Counted from the first letter of the stretch, positions 48,338 through 58,016 are shown. The stretch: 64,000 bases of DNA from Vibrio sp. 16 (GCF_963681195.1 NZ_OY808997.1:1736001-1800000); one strand, 5' to 3'. The notes: generated from the letters alone by a model not told the origin. Program-made: numbers and translations.

Positions 48338-49069
48338 TTACTCTGCGTCGCTGATTAGCGTGCCTTCTGCTTCACCCATAACCACGCGACGTAGTGCGCC
48401 TGGTTTATTCATATTGAATACGCGAATTGGCATTTTGTGGTCACGAGCCAATGTGAATGCTGCCAAATCCATTACTTTCAGTTCTTTTTCAAGAACTGCG
48501 TTAAATGAAAGCTTATCATACAGCTCTGCGTCTGGGTTTGCTACTGGGTCAGCCGTAAATACGCCATCTACTTTTGTTGCTTTTAGAACTACGTCAGCTT
48601 CGATTTCGATACCGCGTAAACATGCCGCAGAATCGGTTGTAAAGAATGGGTTACCTGTACCAGCAGAGAAGATAACAACACGGCCTTGGCGCAGTTCGCG
48701 AATCGCATCTGCCCAGTTGTAATCGTCACATACACCTTTTAGAGGAATAGCAGACATCACACGAGCATTCACGTAAGCACGGTGCAGAGCATCACGCATC
48801 GCTAGGCCGTTCATTACTGTTGCTAGCATACCCATGTGGTCGCCGACTACGCGGTTCATGCCCGCTTCCGCAAGACCTGCACCACGGAAAAGGTTACCAC
48901 CACCGATAACCACACCAACTTGAACACCAAGCTCAACCAGCTCTTTTACTTCTTGTGCCATACGGTCAAGTACCGCTGGATCGATGCCAAAGCCGTCTTC
49001 ACCTTGAAGAGCTTCACCACTCAGTTTTAACAGAATACGTTGATACGCTGGTTTAGGGTTAGTTGTCAT
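48338..49069 (-). CDS. pyrH: UMP kinase
   Basis: A hexameric bacterial uridylate kinase of the amino acid kinase fold (243 aa). Motifs: [85 protein letters not shown]. It makes UDP and is controlled by GTP and UTP. It is placed between tsf and frr as usual. Confidence 0.98.
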   Translation of the reverse strand: MTTNPKPAYQRILLKLSGEALQGEDGFGIDPAVLDRMAQEVKELVELGVQVGVVIGGGNLFRGAGLAEAGMNRVVGDHMGMLATVMNGLAMRDALHRAYVNARVMSAIPLKGVCDDYNWADAIRELRQGRVVIFSAGTGNPFFTTDSAACLRGIEIEADVVLKATKVDGVFTADPVANPDAELYDKLSFNAVLEKELKVMDLAAFTLARDHKMPIRVFNMNKPGALRRVVMGEAEGTLISDAE

Positions 49070-49168
49070 GGAGTTTACCTTCCAAAAAGAGAGTTATTGA
49101 TTAACAGTCATGAATACAGACTGAGCAGTCTGTATTCATCACGGCTAATCGTTTACATCCCTAGTCAT

Positions 49169-49197
49169 AAAAAGACCGCAGCCTTGGCTACGGTCTA
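49169..49197 (-). terminator. Terminator downstream of tsf
   Basis: On the minus strand AGACCGTAGCC pairs with GGCTGCGGTCT (one G-U), followed by T4-T5. Confidence 0.85.
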
Positions 49198-49220
49198 AAT
49201 TTTGTGCGCTTCTCTAAGGA

Positions 49221-50063
49221 TTAACCTTTTTGAGCTGCAGCTACTTCTTCAGCAAAGCTCATTTCTTCAGCTTTCTCGATACCTTCACCAACTTCTAGGC
49301 GAACGAATGTAGAAACTGAAGCGCCTTTTTCTTTCAGCATTTCGCCAACAGATTTCTTAGGCTCCATGATGAACGCTTGACCAGTTAGAGAGATTTCGCC
49401 TGTGAATTTCTTCATGCGGCCAACAACCATCTTCTCTGCGATCTCAGCAGGCTTGCCTTCGTTCATAGCGATTTCAACTTGAACTTCTTTCTCTTTAGCA
49501 ACTACGTCAGCTGGTACGTCTTCTGGGTTAACGTACTCTGGCTTAGAAGCAGCAACGTGCATTGCAACGTGCTTAAGAGTTTCTGCATCGCCTTCGCCAG
49601 CAACAACTACACCGATTTTCTCGCCGTGACGGTAAGAAGAGATTGCAGTACCTTCAACGTAAGCAACGCGACGGATGTTGATGTTTTCGCCGATTTTCGC
49701 AACAAGAGCAACACGCTCTTCTTCGAACTGAGCAACTAGCTCTTCAACAGTAGCTTTAGAAGCTAGAGCAGCTTCTGCAACTTTCTCTGCGAATGCAGTG
49801 AAGTTACCATCTTTAGCAACGAAGTCAGTTTGGCAGTTAACTTCAAGAAGAACAGCAACACCGTTGTCTTCTTTGATGATGATTGCGCCTTCAGCCGCTA
49901 CGTTACCTGCTTTCTTAGCAGCTTTAGCAGCACCTGATTTACGCATGTTTTCGATTGCTAGTTCGATGTCAGCGTTTGCTTCAACAAGCGCTTTCTTACA
50001 TTCCATCATACCTGCGCCAGTACGTTCGCGCAGTTCTTTAACTAGAGCAGCAGTAACAGCCAT
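49221..50063 (-). CDS. tsf: Translation elongation factor Ts
   Basis: The nucleotide exchange factor for EF-Tu (280 aa). The N-terminal UBA-like module [19 protein letters not shown] and the catalytic TDFVAKD are present, with the coiled-coil and C-terminal [18 protein letters not shown]. Highly biased codon use marks strong expression. It follows rpsB across a terminator-like hairpin. Confidence 0.99.
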   Translation of the reverse strand: MAVTAALVKELRERTGAGMMECKKALVEANADIELAIENMRKSGAAKAAKKAGNVAAEGAIIIKEDNGVAVLLEVNCQTDFVAKDGNFTAFAEKVAEAALASKATVEELVAQFEEERVALVAKIGENINIRRVAYVEGTAISSYRHGEKIGVVVAGEGDAETLKHVAMHVAASKPEYVNPEDVPADVVAKEKEVQVEIAMNEGKPAEIAEKMVVGRMKKFTGEISLTGQAFIMEPKKSVGEMLKEKGASVSTFVRLEVGEGIEKAEEMSFAEEVAAAQKG

Positions 50064-50094
50064 TCTCTATTCCTCAGTTGATTCTGGATTTGGT

Positions 50095-50126
50095 AAAAAA
50101 CAGGGGCCTACATTTTCGGCCCCTGT
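50095..50126 (-). terminator. Terminator-like hairpin between rpsB and tsf
   Basis: On the minus strand ACAGGGGCC pairs with GGCCCCTGT around a 9-base loop, followed by T5. In related bacteria a partial terminator here lowers tsf relative to rpsB. Confidence 0.8.
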
Positions 50127-50194
50127 TGATAACTATAACTCAGTATATGCTACAACAAGGTTGCACATAGTCTAAGTGTGACTAGGAGCCGCTA

Positions 50195-50923
50195 TTATTC
50201 AGCTTCTACGAAAACGTCTTTTTCAGCAACAACAGCTACGTCTTTGTTACGGCCTTCAGTTACTGAAGCTGCCGCAGCGTTTAGGTATAGTTGTACTGCG
50301 CGGATTGCGTCGTCGTTACCTGGGATGATGTAGTCAACGCCGTCTGGGTTAGAGTTAGTATCTACTACAGCGTAAACTGGAATACCTAGGTTGTTTGCTT
50401 CTTTAATCGCAATGTGCTCGTGGTCAGCGTCGATTACGAATAGAGCGTCTGGTAGGCCGCCCATGTCTTTGATACCACCAAGAGATTTCTCTAGCTTCTC
50501 CATTTCACGAGTACGCATTAGAGCTTCTTTCTTAGTTAGTTTGTCAAAAGTACCGTCTTGAGACTGAGCTTCAAGATCTTTTAGACGCTTGATTGACTGA
50601 CGAACAGTTTTGTAGTTTGTAAGCATACCGCCTAACCAGCGGTTGTTTACGTAGTACTGGTTGCTTGCGATAGCAGCTTCTTTAACAGCTTCAGATGCAG
50701 CGCGCTTAGTACCTACGAATAGAACTTTACCTTTCTTCTCGCCAACTTTAGCTAGTTCAGCTAGAGCTTCGTTGAACATTGGTACAGTTTTTTCTAGGTT
50801 GATGATGTGAACGCGGTTACGAGCACCAAAGATGAATGGCTTCATTTTTGGGTTCCAGTAACGAGTTTGGTGACCGAAGTGAACACCAGCTTTCAGCATA
50901 TCGCGCATTGATACAGTTGCCAT
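50195..50923 (-). CDS. rpsB: 30S ribosomal protein uS2
   Basis: Ribosomal protein S2 (242 aa). Recognised by [57 protein letters not shown] and [19 protein letters not shown]. The start at 50923 is preceded by GAGGATTTTAAA; an upstream in-frame ATG (50956) lies in the regulated leader and is not used. It is divergent from map. Confidence 0.99.
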   Translation of the reverse strand: MATVSMRDMLKAGVHFGHQTRYWNPKMKPFIFGARNRVHIINLEKTVPMFNEALAELAKVGEKKGKVLFVGTKRAASEAVKEAAIASNQYYVNNRWLGGMLTNYKTVRQSIKRLKDLEAQSQDGTFDKLTKKEALMRTREMEKLEKSLGGIKDMGGLPDALFVIDADHEHIAIKEANNLGIPVYAVVDTNSNPDGVDYIIPGNDDAIRAVQLYLNAAAASVTEGRNKDVAVVAEKDVFVEAE

Positions 50924-51099
50924 TTTAAAATCCTCTATGGGGTTAGGCCTCCACATTCCCCATAACTCCGACTAGGCTTCTGCCCAGCACCCCGGAATAT
51001 GTGTCGGAATGTGTGTGATTTAAAGATAAAAGTATATATGGAACTGACCAGCATCGCCGCTTCATCGATGAGAAGTGAAGAGAACTGACCACATTTCCG
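50924..51099 (-). promoter_or_regulatory. rpsB leader with probable S2 autoregulatory structure
   Basis: A leader of about 175 bases between the predicted start of transcription and the rpsB ATG. Near the gene it holds GGGGAATGTGGAGGCC followed by TAACCCC, which can pair with the GGGG, right before the GAGGA ribosome binding site. Upstream are further paired blocks (CACATTCC and similar). Gammaproteobacterial rpsB mRNAs carry a conserved S2-binding leader of this kind. The assignment rests on position and visible pairing. Confidence 0.6.
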
Positions 51100-51105
51100 G
51101 CGCGC

Positions 51106-51111
51106 TTTATA
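51106..51111 (-). promoter_or_regulatory. rpsB promoter -10 element
   Basis: TATAAA on the minus strand, followed by a GC-rich discriminator (GCGCGCC), typical of ribosomal-protein and rRNA promoters under stringent control. A clear -35 was not found. Confidence 0.55.
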
Positions 51112-51223
51112 CCATATTTTTGCTCTATCTGGCTAGTAAAAAAACCAACACGTAGTGTGCAAAAGTCATCCAATCATTGAGAAACAGCGTACAACCACTC
51201 GAATAGTAAGGAATTGCCAGTAA

Positions 51224-51252
51224 TACACATTCTCAACTGTTCCTGATAGAAT
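51224..51252 (+). promoter_or_regulatory. Possible map promoter
   Basis: TACACA (51224-51229), 17 bases, then TAGAAT (51247-51252). It gives a leader of about 40 bases before the map ATG. Confidence 0.45.
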
Positions 51253-51300
51253 GCGCCCATTCGCACCAACTGGTGCTAGCGAAGTAAATAGAGAAAGCCG

Positions 51301-52179
51301 ATGTCAATCAAGATTAAAACAGCTGAAGAAATCGAACGTATGCGACTAGCGGGCGCGTTGGCCGCTGAGATCCTAGAGATGATTGAACCTCATATTAAAG
51401 AAGGGGTTACGACAGACGAGTTAAACCAAATCTGTCACGATTATGGGATTGAAAAAGGCGCGTACTCTGCACCTCTTGATTACCACGGGTTTCCTAAGTC
51501 TATTTGTACATCCATCAACCACATTGTGTGTCATGGTATCCCGGCATCTCAAGATGAAGTGGGTAGCAACGGTCAATTGAAGCCAGCGGTACTTAAAAAC
51601 GGTGACATTATCAACGTCGATATCACAGTGATTATCCCAAATGAAGAAGGCGCAGATCTTAGCGTTCGTCCAGATGGTTATCACGGTGACACATCTAAAA
51701 TGTTCTTCGTTGGCGATGTTTCTCCTGCGGACAAACGCCTTTGCATGGTGACTCAAGAAGCACTCTACGTCGGTATGCGTAAAGTGAAGCCGGGCGCAAC
51801 AGTGGGCGATATTGGTACCGCTATCGAGAAGTACATCAAAGAGAACAACAAGAAGAACCCACGCAACAAGTTCTCGATTGTTAAAGACTTCTGTGGTCAC
51901 GGTATCGGTAATGAGTTCCATGAAGAGCCGCAAATCGTCCACTACAAAAACAACGATCGCCGCGTATTGAAAGAAGGCATGTGTTTCACTATCGAACCAA
52001 TGATTAATGCGGGTAAGTTTGGTGTTACGGTTGATGCTGAAGACGATTGGACTGTGTACACAGGCGACGGTAAGAAGTCAGCTCAGTACGAACACACCAT
52101 TTTGGTGACCAGTACTGGCTGCGAGGTGCTCACACTGCGTAGCGACGACACAATCCCGCGTATGATGAACAACGCTTAA
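51301..52179 (+). CDS. map: Methionine aminopeptidase, type I, with two insertions
   Basis: Removes the initiator methionine. Metal and active-site elements are all present: VCHGIP, DIINVDITVI, GYHGDTSKMF, CGHGIGNEFHEEPQIVHY, FTIEPMIN and QYEHTILVT. At 292 aa it is longer than the 264 aa of E. coli. Extra residues lie after VCHGIP (ASQDEVGSNGQLK) and between the two metal aspartates (IPNEEGADLSVRP). The two Asp are therefore 23 positions apart instead of 11. It is divergent from rpsB, as usual. Confidence 0.97.
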   Translation: MSIKIKTAEEIERMRLAGALAAEILEMIEPHIKEGVTTDELNQICHDYGIEKGAYSAPLDYHGFPKSICTSINHIVCHGIPASQDEVGSNGQLKPAVLKNGDIINVDITVIIPNEEGADLSVRPDGYHGDTSKMFFVGDVSPADKRLCMVTQEALYVGMRKVKPGATVGDIGTAIEKYIKENNKKNPRNKFSIVKDFCGHGIGNEFHEEPQIVHYKNNDRRVLKEGMCFTIEPMINAGKFGVTVDAEDDWTVYTGDGKKSAQYEHTILVTSTGCEVLTLRSDDTIPRMMNNA

Positions 52180-52196
52180 TTGTAACCAATACACTT

Positions 52197-52227
52197 AATA
52201 TCCCCGCTCAGTCGGGGATATTTTTTT
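52197..52227 (+). terminator. Terminator of map
   Basis: TATCCCCG pairs with CGGGGATA around CTCAGT, followed by T7. Confidence 0.9.
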
Positions 52228-52280
52228 ATCTACCCTTCTGTTAAATTGGTCGATAGGACTATTTTGCACGGACTTGCTGT

Positions 52281-54902
52281 ATGCCTTTTCAATCCCCGCT
52301 GACGTTCGATGATCAGCAAATCACCATCAGTGAACTCAAAGCCCAATTAGAAAAATTTGCTGACTACCAAAAAACGGAATTTTTAACTCATCATCCGGTC
52401 ACCGATCTAGTGCTAGGGCGAGCTGAGTACATTGACCTGCTACTCAACCGCTTATGGCAACATTTTGGTTTTTCCGAGCTGCCTAATATCAGTTTGGTCG
52501 CCGTCGGGGGGTATGGCCGAGGAGAGCTTCATCCTCTTTCCGATATTGATATTTTGGTTGTGTCACGCAAAACATTGCCAGAATCTCTTGCGGCCAAAGT
52601 CAGTGAGTTTATTACGTTACTTTGGGATCTTAGATTGGAAGTGGGTCATGCGGTTCGCAGTGTAGAAGAGTGCGCGACTATCGGCCGGGAAGATTTAACC
52701 GTTGCCACAAACTTACAAGAATCTCGTTTACTTTGTGGCTGTGAAGATACCTTCCACCAGCTAAAAATGGTGATTCACTCGGAATCGTTTTGGCCAAGTG
52801 AAGTCTTCTACAAAGCGAAGATTAAAGAGCAAAAAGATCGTCATGCTCGCTATCACGACACCACCTACAACCTAGAGCCCGATATCAAATCCACACCAGG
52901 GGGACTTCGCGATATCCACACCCTAAGTTGGATTGCCCGTCGACATTTCGGCGCAACGTCACTCCTTGAGATGAGTCGTTACGGCTTTTTAACCGATGCT
53001 GAATACCGAGAGTTGGTTGAATGCCAAGATTTCTTGTGGCGCGTGCGTTTTGCTCTGCATATCGAACTCAAACGTTACGACAACCGCCTAACCTTCGCTC
53101 ATCAGGCTCAGGTGGCCGAAAGCTTAGGCTTTAGCGGCGAAGGCAATCGTGGCGTCGAGATGATGATGAAAGAGTTCTACCGAACGCTACGCCGTGTCGC
53201 AGAGTTAAACAAAATGCTTCTCAAGCTGTTCGATCAAGCCATCTTGGAGAATGGCGTCGAAGCTGAACCAGAAGTGCTAAGTGACGACTTTCAACGCCGA
53301 GGTCACTTGATTGAAGCGCGTAAACCTGCCCTATTCCAAGCTCGCCCTGAAACGATTCTCGACATGTTCTTACATATCGCCAACGATTCAACCATTGAAG
53401 GGGTTGCGCCTCCAACCATGCGCCAACTTCGAACCGCAAGGCGTCGTTTGAACAAGTTCCTACATACGATTCCCGAAGCTCGCGAAAAGTTTTTAGAGCT
53501 GTGCCGCCACCCAAATGCTCTGCACAAAGCTTTCAGTTTGATGCATAAGTTGGGGGTCCTTGCCGCTTACTTGCCACAGTGGAGCCAAATTGTCGGCCAG
53601 ATGCAGTTTGACCTCTTCCATGTATACACGGTTGATGAACACAGTATTCGCTTACTCAAACACATCAACACCTTTAGCTACGCGAAAAATCACGATAAGC
53701 ATCCGATCTGCTGTGAAGTCTACCCAAGAATTCAAAAGAAAGAATTGCTGATCATTGCCGCTATTTTCCATGATATCGGTAAAGGGCGTGGGGGTGATCA
53801 CTCTGTGATTGGTGAAGGGGAAGCTTATGACTTCTGCATTGAGCACGGGCTTTCTAAACCTGAAGCTAAGCTTGTGGCTTGGCTAGTACGTCATCACTTA
53901 TTAATGTCCGTCACAGCGCAAAGACGCGATATCTACGACCCAGAGGTGATCACAGAGTTTGCCAAACAGGTTCGCGATGAAGAATATCTAGAGTACCTCG
54001 TCTGCCTTACTGTCGCCGATATTTGTGCCACCAACCCAGAGTTATGGAACAGTTGGAAACGCACCTTATTGGCAGAACTTTTCTACTCAACCCAACGAGC
54101 GCTGCGCCGCGGACTAGAGAACCCTGTGGATGTGCGTGAGCGTATTCGTCACAACCAACAATTGGCTTCCGCTCTACTGCGCAAAGAGGGGTTCAACGCA
54201 CGTGAAATCGAAGTGCTATGGCAACGCTTCAAAGCGGACTACTTCCTACGACACACACACAAACAGATCGCATGGCACTGTATGCATCTTCTTCGCCACG
54301 AAGATCACTCTCAGCCTCTCATCCTGATTTCTAAGAAAGCGACCCGTGGGGGCACCGAAGTGTTCGTCTACAGCAAAGACCAACATGCGCTGTTTGCTAC
54401 TGTGGTCGCTGAGTTGGATAGACGTAACTTTAACGTTCACGATGCGCAAGTTATGACCAGCAAAGACGGTTATGTTCTCGATACTTTCATGGTGTTGGAT
54501 CAACATGGTGAAGTCGTCGACGAGAGTCGCCACAAAGCGGTCATTAAACACCTCACTCACGTTTTGCAAGATGGACGCCCGACCAAAATCAAAACTCGCC
54601 GCGTCCCTCGTAATTTGCAGCACTTTACCGTCAAAACTCAGGTCGATTTTCTGCCAACGAAAAGTAAAAAGCGTACCTTAATGGAGTTTGTTGCATTGGA
54701 TACTCCAGGCTTATTGGCGACTGTCGGTGCAACCTTCGCTGACCTTCATGTTCACTTACACGCAGCCAAAATCACGACCATAGGTGAACGCGCAGAAGAT
54801 TTATTCATCATTACGAGTGAAAACGGTGGAAAATTAACCGTTCAAGAAGAAAACCAATTAAGGGAGCTATTAGTGAGCAATGTGGCAGAATTAGCACCTT
54901 AA
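52281..54902 (+). CDS. glnD: PII uridylyltransferase / uridylyl-removing enzyme
   Basis: Nitrogen sensor (873 aa). It adds UMP to GlnB Tyr51 when glutamine is low and removes it when glutamine is high. The nucleotidyltransferase site is GGYGRGELHPLSDIDILV (about 75-92). The GlnE/GlnD helical part follows. The HD hydrolase domain contains IAAIFHDIGKGRGGDHS. Two C-terminal ACT domains start near GGTEVFVYSKDQHALFA and MEFVALDTPGLLATVG and bind glutamine. It lies downstream of map, as in E. coli. Confidence 0.98.
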   Translation: MPFQSPLTFDDQQITISELKAQLEKFADYQKTEFLTHHPVTDLVLGRAEYIDLLLNRLWQHFGFSELPNISLVAVGGYGRGELHPLSDIDILVVSRKTLPESLAAKVSEFITLLWDLRLEVGHAVRSVEECATIGREDLTVATNLQESRLLCGCEDTFHQLKMVIHSESFWPSEVFYKAKIKEQKDRHARYHDTTYNLEPDIKSTPGGLRDIHTLSWIARRHFGATSLLEMSRYGFLTDAEYRELVECQDFLWRVRFALHIELKRYDNRLTFAHQAQVAESLGFSGEGNRGVEMMMKEFYRTLRRVAELNKMLLKLFDQAILENGVEAEPEVLSDDFQRRGHLIEARKPALFQARPETILDMFLHIANDSTIEGVAPPTMRQLRTARRRLNKFLHTIPEAREKFLELCRHPNALHKAFSLMHKLGVLAAYLPQWSQIVGQMQFDLFHVYTVDEHSIRLLKHINTFSYAKNHDKHPICCEVYPRIQKKELLIIAAIFHDIGKGRGGDHSVIGEGEAYDFCIEHGLSKPEAKLVAWLVRHHLLMSVTAQRRDIYDPEVITEFAKQVRDEEYLEYLVCLTVADICATNPELWNSWKRTLLAELFYSTQRALRRGLENPVDVRERIRHNQQLASALLRKEGFNAREIEVLWQRFKADYFLRHTHKQIAWHCMHLLRHEDHSQPLILISKKATRGGTEVFVYSKDQHALFATVVAELDRRNFNVHDAQVMTSKDGYVLDTFMVLDQHGEVVDESRHKAVIKHLTHVLQDGRPTKIKTRRVPRNLQHFTVKTQVDFLPTKSKKRTLMEFVALDTPGLLATVGATFADLHVHLHAAKITTIGERAEDLFIITSENGGKLTVQEENQLRELLVSNVAELAP

Positions 54903-55033
54903 GCGATCTTGACCACAAGTTGTTACACTGTTCGAAAAATCAACTATCTACAACGTGAATAGGCTGCTACATTATTTAGTGTTCAGTAAATAATCCAAGC
55001 CCGACCAAACGCTTTATTGCGTATTGTCTTGAT

Positions 55034-55042
55034 TGGTATAAC
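55034..55042 (+). promoter_or_regulatory. yaeH promoter, extended -10
   Basis: TGGTATAAC fits an extended -10 (TGn plus TATAAC). No good -35 is seen. The start would lie about 15 bases before the yaeH ATG, with AGAGGT in between. Confidence 0.45.
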
Positions 55043-55063
55043 ACACAAATAAAGAGGTAGCCT

Positions 55064-55447
55064 ATGTTTCCACACCTCACTGGTTTAGGGATTCACGAAC
55101 CTAAACAGATTGAGCGCTATTCACTCCGTCAAGAAGCGCATAAGGATGTGTTGAAAATCTATTTTCGTAAGCAAAAAGGAGAGCTGTTTGCGAAAAGCGT
55201 TAAGTTTAAATACCCGAGACAGGTGAAAAATGTCTTGGTTGACAGCGGCAGTCACAAATACAAAGAAGTGACAGAAATCAACCGCAACTTAACCTTGGTT
55301 ATTGATGAACTGAATAAAATCACTAAGCCAGAAACATCTGCAGAGTTGGATGTAAAAGAGAAAATCTTGTCTGACTTGCGTCATCTAGAGAAGGTGGTTT
55401 CAAGTAAGATCGCTGAGATCGAGGCGGATCTGGATAAACTGAAGTAG
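55064..55447 (+). CDS. yaeH: YaeH/UPF0325 (DUF3461) family protein
   Basis: A small conserved protein (127 aa) of unknown function. The match to E. coli YaeH is strong: [35 protein letters not shown] in the first half and [22 protein letters not shown] at the end (a predicted coiled helix). It is basic and without signal or membrane segment, so cytoplasmic. It lies after glnD, near its E. coli position, and has its own promoter and terminator. Confidence 0.93.
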   Translation: MFPHLTGLGIHEPKQIERYSLRQEAHKDVLKIYFRKQKGELFAKSVKFKYPRQVKNVLVDSGSHKYKEVTEINRNLTLVIDELNKITKPETSAELDVKEKILSDLRHLEKVVSSKIAEIEADLDKLK

Positions 55448-55457
55448 ATAGTTGATT

Positions 55458-55488
55458 GAAAGGGTTGGTTATGATGCCAACCCTTTTT
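55458..55488. terminator. Terminator between yaeH and pgpA
   Basis: AAAGGGTTGG (55459-55468) pairs with CCAACCCTTT (55477-55486) around an 8-base loop, with T5 on the plus side. Mainly for yaeH. Confidence 0.88.
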
Positions 55489-55511
55489 CGTTAGAGCAGA
55501 TAATCTCTTGC

Positions 55512-56018
55512 TTACCCTAACCAACCTGCGTACTTGCCTACAGTGTAAAGGACAACGCCTGCCATCACCCCAGCAACGATATCATCGAGCATAATCCCTA
55601 GCCCGCCGTGGACTCGTTTATCGAGCCAACCAATTGGCCAAGGCTTCACCATATCGAAGAAACGGAACAACACAAATCCGGTTAATAACCATTTCCAGTC
55701 TGTCGCCGAGAGGTTAAACAGTGGCACAACCAGCATCGTAATCCAAAAGCCAGCAAACTCATCCCAAACAATCGAGCCATGATCATGAACCCGCATATCG
55801 TCGGAGGTGACCTGACAAATTTTAACGCCAACCACACAAGCGGCCGCAACAACGACAAGGTAAAGGGGTAAAGGCAGTTGCACTAGCAATAAATAAAAGG
55901 GGATCGCAGCTAACGTTCCCATAGTGCCAGGTATGATTGGGGATAAGCCACTGCCAAACCCTGTCGCCAATAAATGCCACGGATTTTTCAGAGAAATAAG
56001 AGATAAAGGGTTTGCCAT
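55512..56018 (-). CDS. pgpA: Phosphatidylglycerophosphatase A
   Basis: An inner-membrane phosphatase (168 aa) that converts PGP to phosphatidylglycerol. Family motifs: ATGFGSGLSPIIPGTMGTLAA, HDHGSIVWDEFAGFWITM, FRFFDMVKPWPIGWLDKRVHGGLGIMLDDIVAGV. Four or so membrane helices. It follows thiL by 12 bases, the E. coli order. Confidence 0.97.
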   Translation of the reverse strand: MANPLSLISLKNPWHLLATGFGSGLSPIIPGTMGTLAAIPFYLLLVQLPLPLYLVVVAAACVVGVKICQVTSDDMRVHDHGSIVWDEFAGFWITMLVVPLFNLSATDWKWLLTGFVLFRFFDMVKPWPIGWLDKRVHGGLGIMLDDIVAGVMAGVVLYTVGKYAGWLG

Positions 56019-56030
56019 AATACTGCTTAA

Positions 56031-56996
56031 CTAGTTGAAATGATCGTAACCTGAAAGCGTCCAATCGAGCGCTTTACCTTGAGAGTGAATATCAAACATA
56101 CCTTCTGGGCGAATTTGACCAATACAGGTAATCTGAGTGCCGCAATGCGCGAGTGCACTCTCAATAGCACCTAGGTTTTGCTCAGGGACGGTAAAACACA
56201 GTTCGTATTCTTCGCCACTCGACAATGCGTACTGCTGCGCTTGTTCAGCACTACCTAGAAACTGAACCAACTCATTAGAAACAGGAAGCGTTGATACGTC
56301 AATACTCGCGCCAACATTAGAACGTTTTAAAATGTGTTTTAAATCGGATATTAAGCCATCCGAAATATCGATGGCTGAGCTTGCCAGCCCCAATAGAGCT
56401 TGACCAACTAACACCCTTGGAGACGATAGGTAATGTCGCTGCTCTAACTCAGATGCATAAGGCTTATCTTCCTGCTGAGCAGACAAGATCACATCCAGTC
56501 CGGCTTTGCTGTCGCCAAGATTCCCCGTGACATAGATACGGTCGCCAACCCTAGCACCGTTGCGACGCAGCGCTTTTTCAGGATTCACTAGCCCTTGAAC
56601 CGTTAAGGTCAAGCTAAGTGGGCCTTTCGTTGTGTCACCGCCAATCAACTGGATACCAAAGTAGTCAGCGAGTGAAAAAAACGACTCACAAAATGGTGCG
56701 AGCCATGCCTCATCTGGCTCAGGCATGGTTAATGCGAACGAAACCCAGGCAGGGGTCGCCCCCATCGCAGCTAAATCGCTAATATTAGAAGCCAACGCTT
56801 TATGCGCTACCAAAGCGGGATCGGCGCCTGTCAAGAAGTGTGTTCCCGCGACTAAGGTATCTGTGCTGATAGCCACTGACAAACCTAGAGGTACTTGAAC
56901 TAAGGCGCAATCGTCACCAGCGGCGAGCAAAACATCGTTGCGCTGCTTTTGACGGCCGACGAAGTATTTTTCAATGAGATTAAATTCACCTGACAT
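56031..56996 (-). CDS. thiL: Thiamine-monophosphate kinase
   Basis: Last step of thiamine diphosphate synthesis (321 aa). N-terminal LIEKYFVGRQKQRND, LAAGDDCALV, STDTLVAGTHF; later SDLAAMGATPAWVSFALTMP, QLIGGDTTKGPLSLTLTV, VTGNLGDSKAGL and AIDISDGLISDLKHI. The start at 56996 gives the family N-terminus. An ATG 42 codons upstream would run through the nusB terminator and is not credible. Confidence 0.97.
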   Translation of the reverse strand: MSGEFNLIEKYFVGRQKQRNDVLLAAGDDCALVQVPLGLSVAISTDTLVAGTHFLTGADPALVAHKALASNISDLAAMGATPAWVSFALTMPEPDEAWLAPFCESFFSLADYFGIQLIGGDTTKGPLSLTLTVQGLVNPEKALRRNGARVGDRIYVTGNLGDSKAGLDVILSAQQEDKPYASELEQRHYLSSPRVLVGQALLGLASSAIDISDGLISDLKHILKRSNVGASIDVSTLPVSNELVQFLGSAEQAQQYALSSGEEYELCFTVPEQNLGAIESALAHCGTQITCIGQIRPEGMFDIHSQGKALDWTLSGYDHFN

Positions 56997-57033
56997 AGCG
57001 TTCTTGTTTTCGTTTTGGGTGTCTTTATACCTA

Positions 57034-57063
57034 TAAAAAAGGTCAGCATCTGCTGACCTTTTT
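57034..57063 (-). terminator. Terminator between nusB and thiL
   Basis: AAAGGTCAGCA pairs with TGCTGACCTTT around a two-base loop, with T-runs on both sides. It separates nusB from thiL-pgpA. Confidence 0.85.
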
Positions 57064-57078
57064 ATATTCTGTATTCGA

Positions 57079-57546
57079 TTACTTCTTACGAACGTGTGGT
57101 GCCGCTTTATCAAGTACACCATTCACGAACTTGTGGCTCTCTTCTGCAGCGAACACTTTTGCAAGTTCAATCGCTTCGTTGATCACCACTTTGTAAGGCA
57201 CATCTTCACGACGTGTCATTTCGTACATCGCTAGACGAAGCAATGCTAACTCCATCATGTCCAAATCTTGCATTGGACGCGCTGTATACGGACGAATCTT
57301 GCTATCAAGCTCTGTGTGACTTAGCACAACACCTGTTAGTAGGTCACGGAAGTATGCAACGTCTGTGTCTGGAGTAGAAAGTGCAGGCTCTGAGGCATGA
57401 TGTTCTTCTTCATCATACTTGCCACCTGACAAAAACTGCTCCTCAATCGTAGCAACATTTTCTTTAGTAATTTGCCAAGAGTAGATTGCTTGTAGAGCAA
57501 ATCGACGTGCATTACGACGTGCGGCTGGTTTCACACTGGCCCCCAT
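57079..57546 (-). CDS. nusB: Transcription antitermination factor NusB
   Basis: An all-helical protein (155 aa) that with NusE binds boxA RNA in rRNA antitermination. Conserved parts: [58 protein letters not shown] and [13 protein letters not shown]. An acidic, histidine-bearing insertion ([19 protein letters not shown], residues 42-60) makes it about 16 residues longer than E. coli NusB. Its ATG overlaps the ribH stop (TAATG). Confidence 0.97.
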   Translation of the reverse strand: MGASVKPAARRNARRFALQAIYSWQITKENVATIEEQFLSGGKYDEEEHHASEPALSTPDTDVAYFRDLLTGVVLSHTELDSKIRPYTARPMQDLDMMELALLRLAMYEMTRREDVPYKVVINEAIELAKVFAAEESHKFVNGVLDKAAPHVRKK

Positions 57547-58016
57547 TAGGAATCAATTTCAGAAAGAACGTTAATCATCTCAAGTGCGCTTAGTGCAGCC
57601 TCTGCACCTTTATTACCAGCCTTGGTTCCTGCGCGCTCGATTGCTTGGTCAATTGTATCAACCGTCAGTACGCCGAATGCAACTGGAAGGCTGTATTCCA
57701 GAGAAACTTGCGCAAGACCTTTGTTACATTCACTACAAACATAGTCGAAATGTGGAGTGCCGCCACGAATAACAGTACCTAAAGATACGATCGCATCGTA
57801 CTTGCCTGTTTTTGCTACGCGTTGAGCAACAAGAGGAAGCTCTACAGCGCCAGGACAACGAACAACAGTAATGTTGTCTTCGCTAACTTGGCCATGACGT
57901 TTTAAAGTATCGATTGCACCAGACAATAGACTTTCGTTAATAAAACTGTTGAAACGAGAAATAACGATAGCAATTTTTGCGTTTGGCGCTGGGAAGCCAC
58001 CCTCGATCACTTTCAT
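57546..58016 (-). CDS. ribH: 6,7-dimethyl-8-ribityllumazine synthase
   Basis: Penultimate riboflavin enzyme (156 aa). Recognised by [55 protein letters not shown] and [31 protein letters not shown]. The start at 58016 follows AAGGAAGGCTT, a good ribosome binding site. It is coupled to nusB by a one-base overlap. Confidence 0.98.
   Translation of the reverse strand: MKVIEGGFPAPNAKIAIVISRFNSFINESLLSGAIDTLKRHGQVSEDNITVVRCPGAVELPLVAQRVAKTGKYDAIVSLGTVIRGGTPHFDYVCSECNKGLAQVSLEYSLPVAFGVLTVDTIDQAIERAGTKAGNKGAEAALSALEMINVLSEIDS

Noticed and set aside
49479..50175. Long antisense frames over tsf and rpsB
   Set aside because: They arise from the strong codon bias of highly expressed genes; the opposite strand encodes clear EF-Ts and S2.
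56997..57122. N-terminal extension of ThiL
   Set aside because: It would translate the nusB terminator hairpin and overlap nusB; the family N-terminus begins at 56996.
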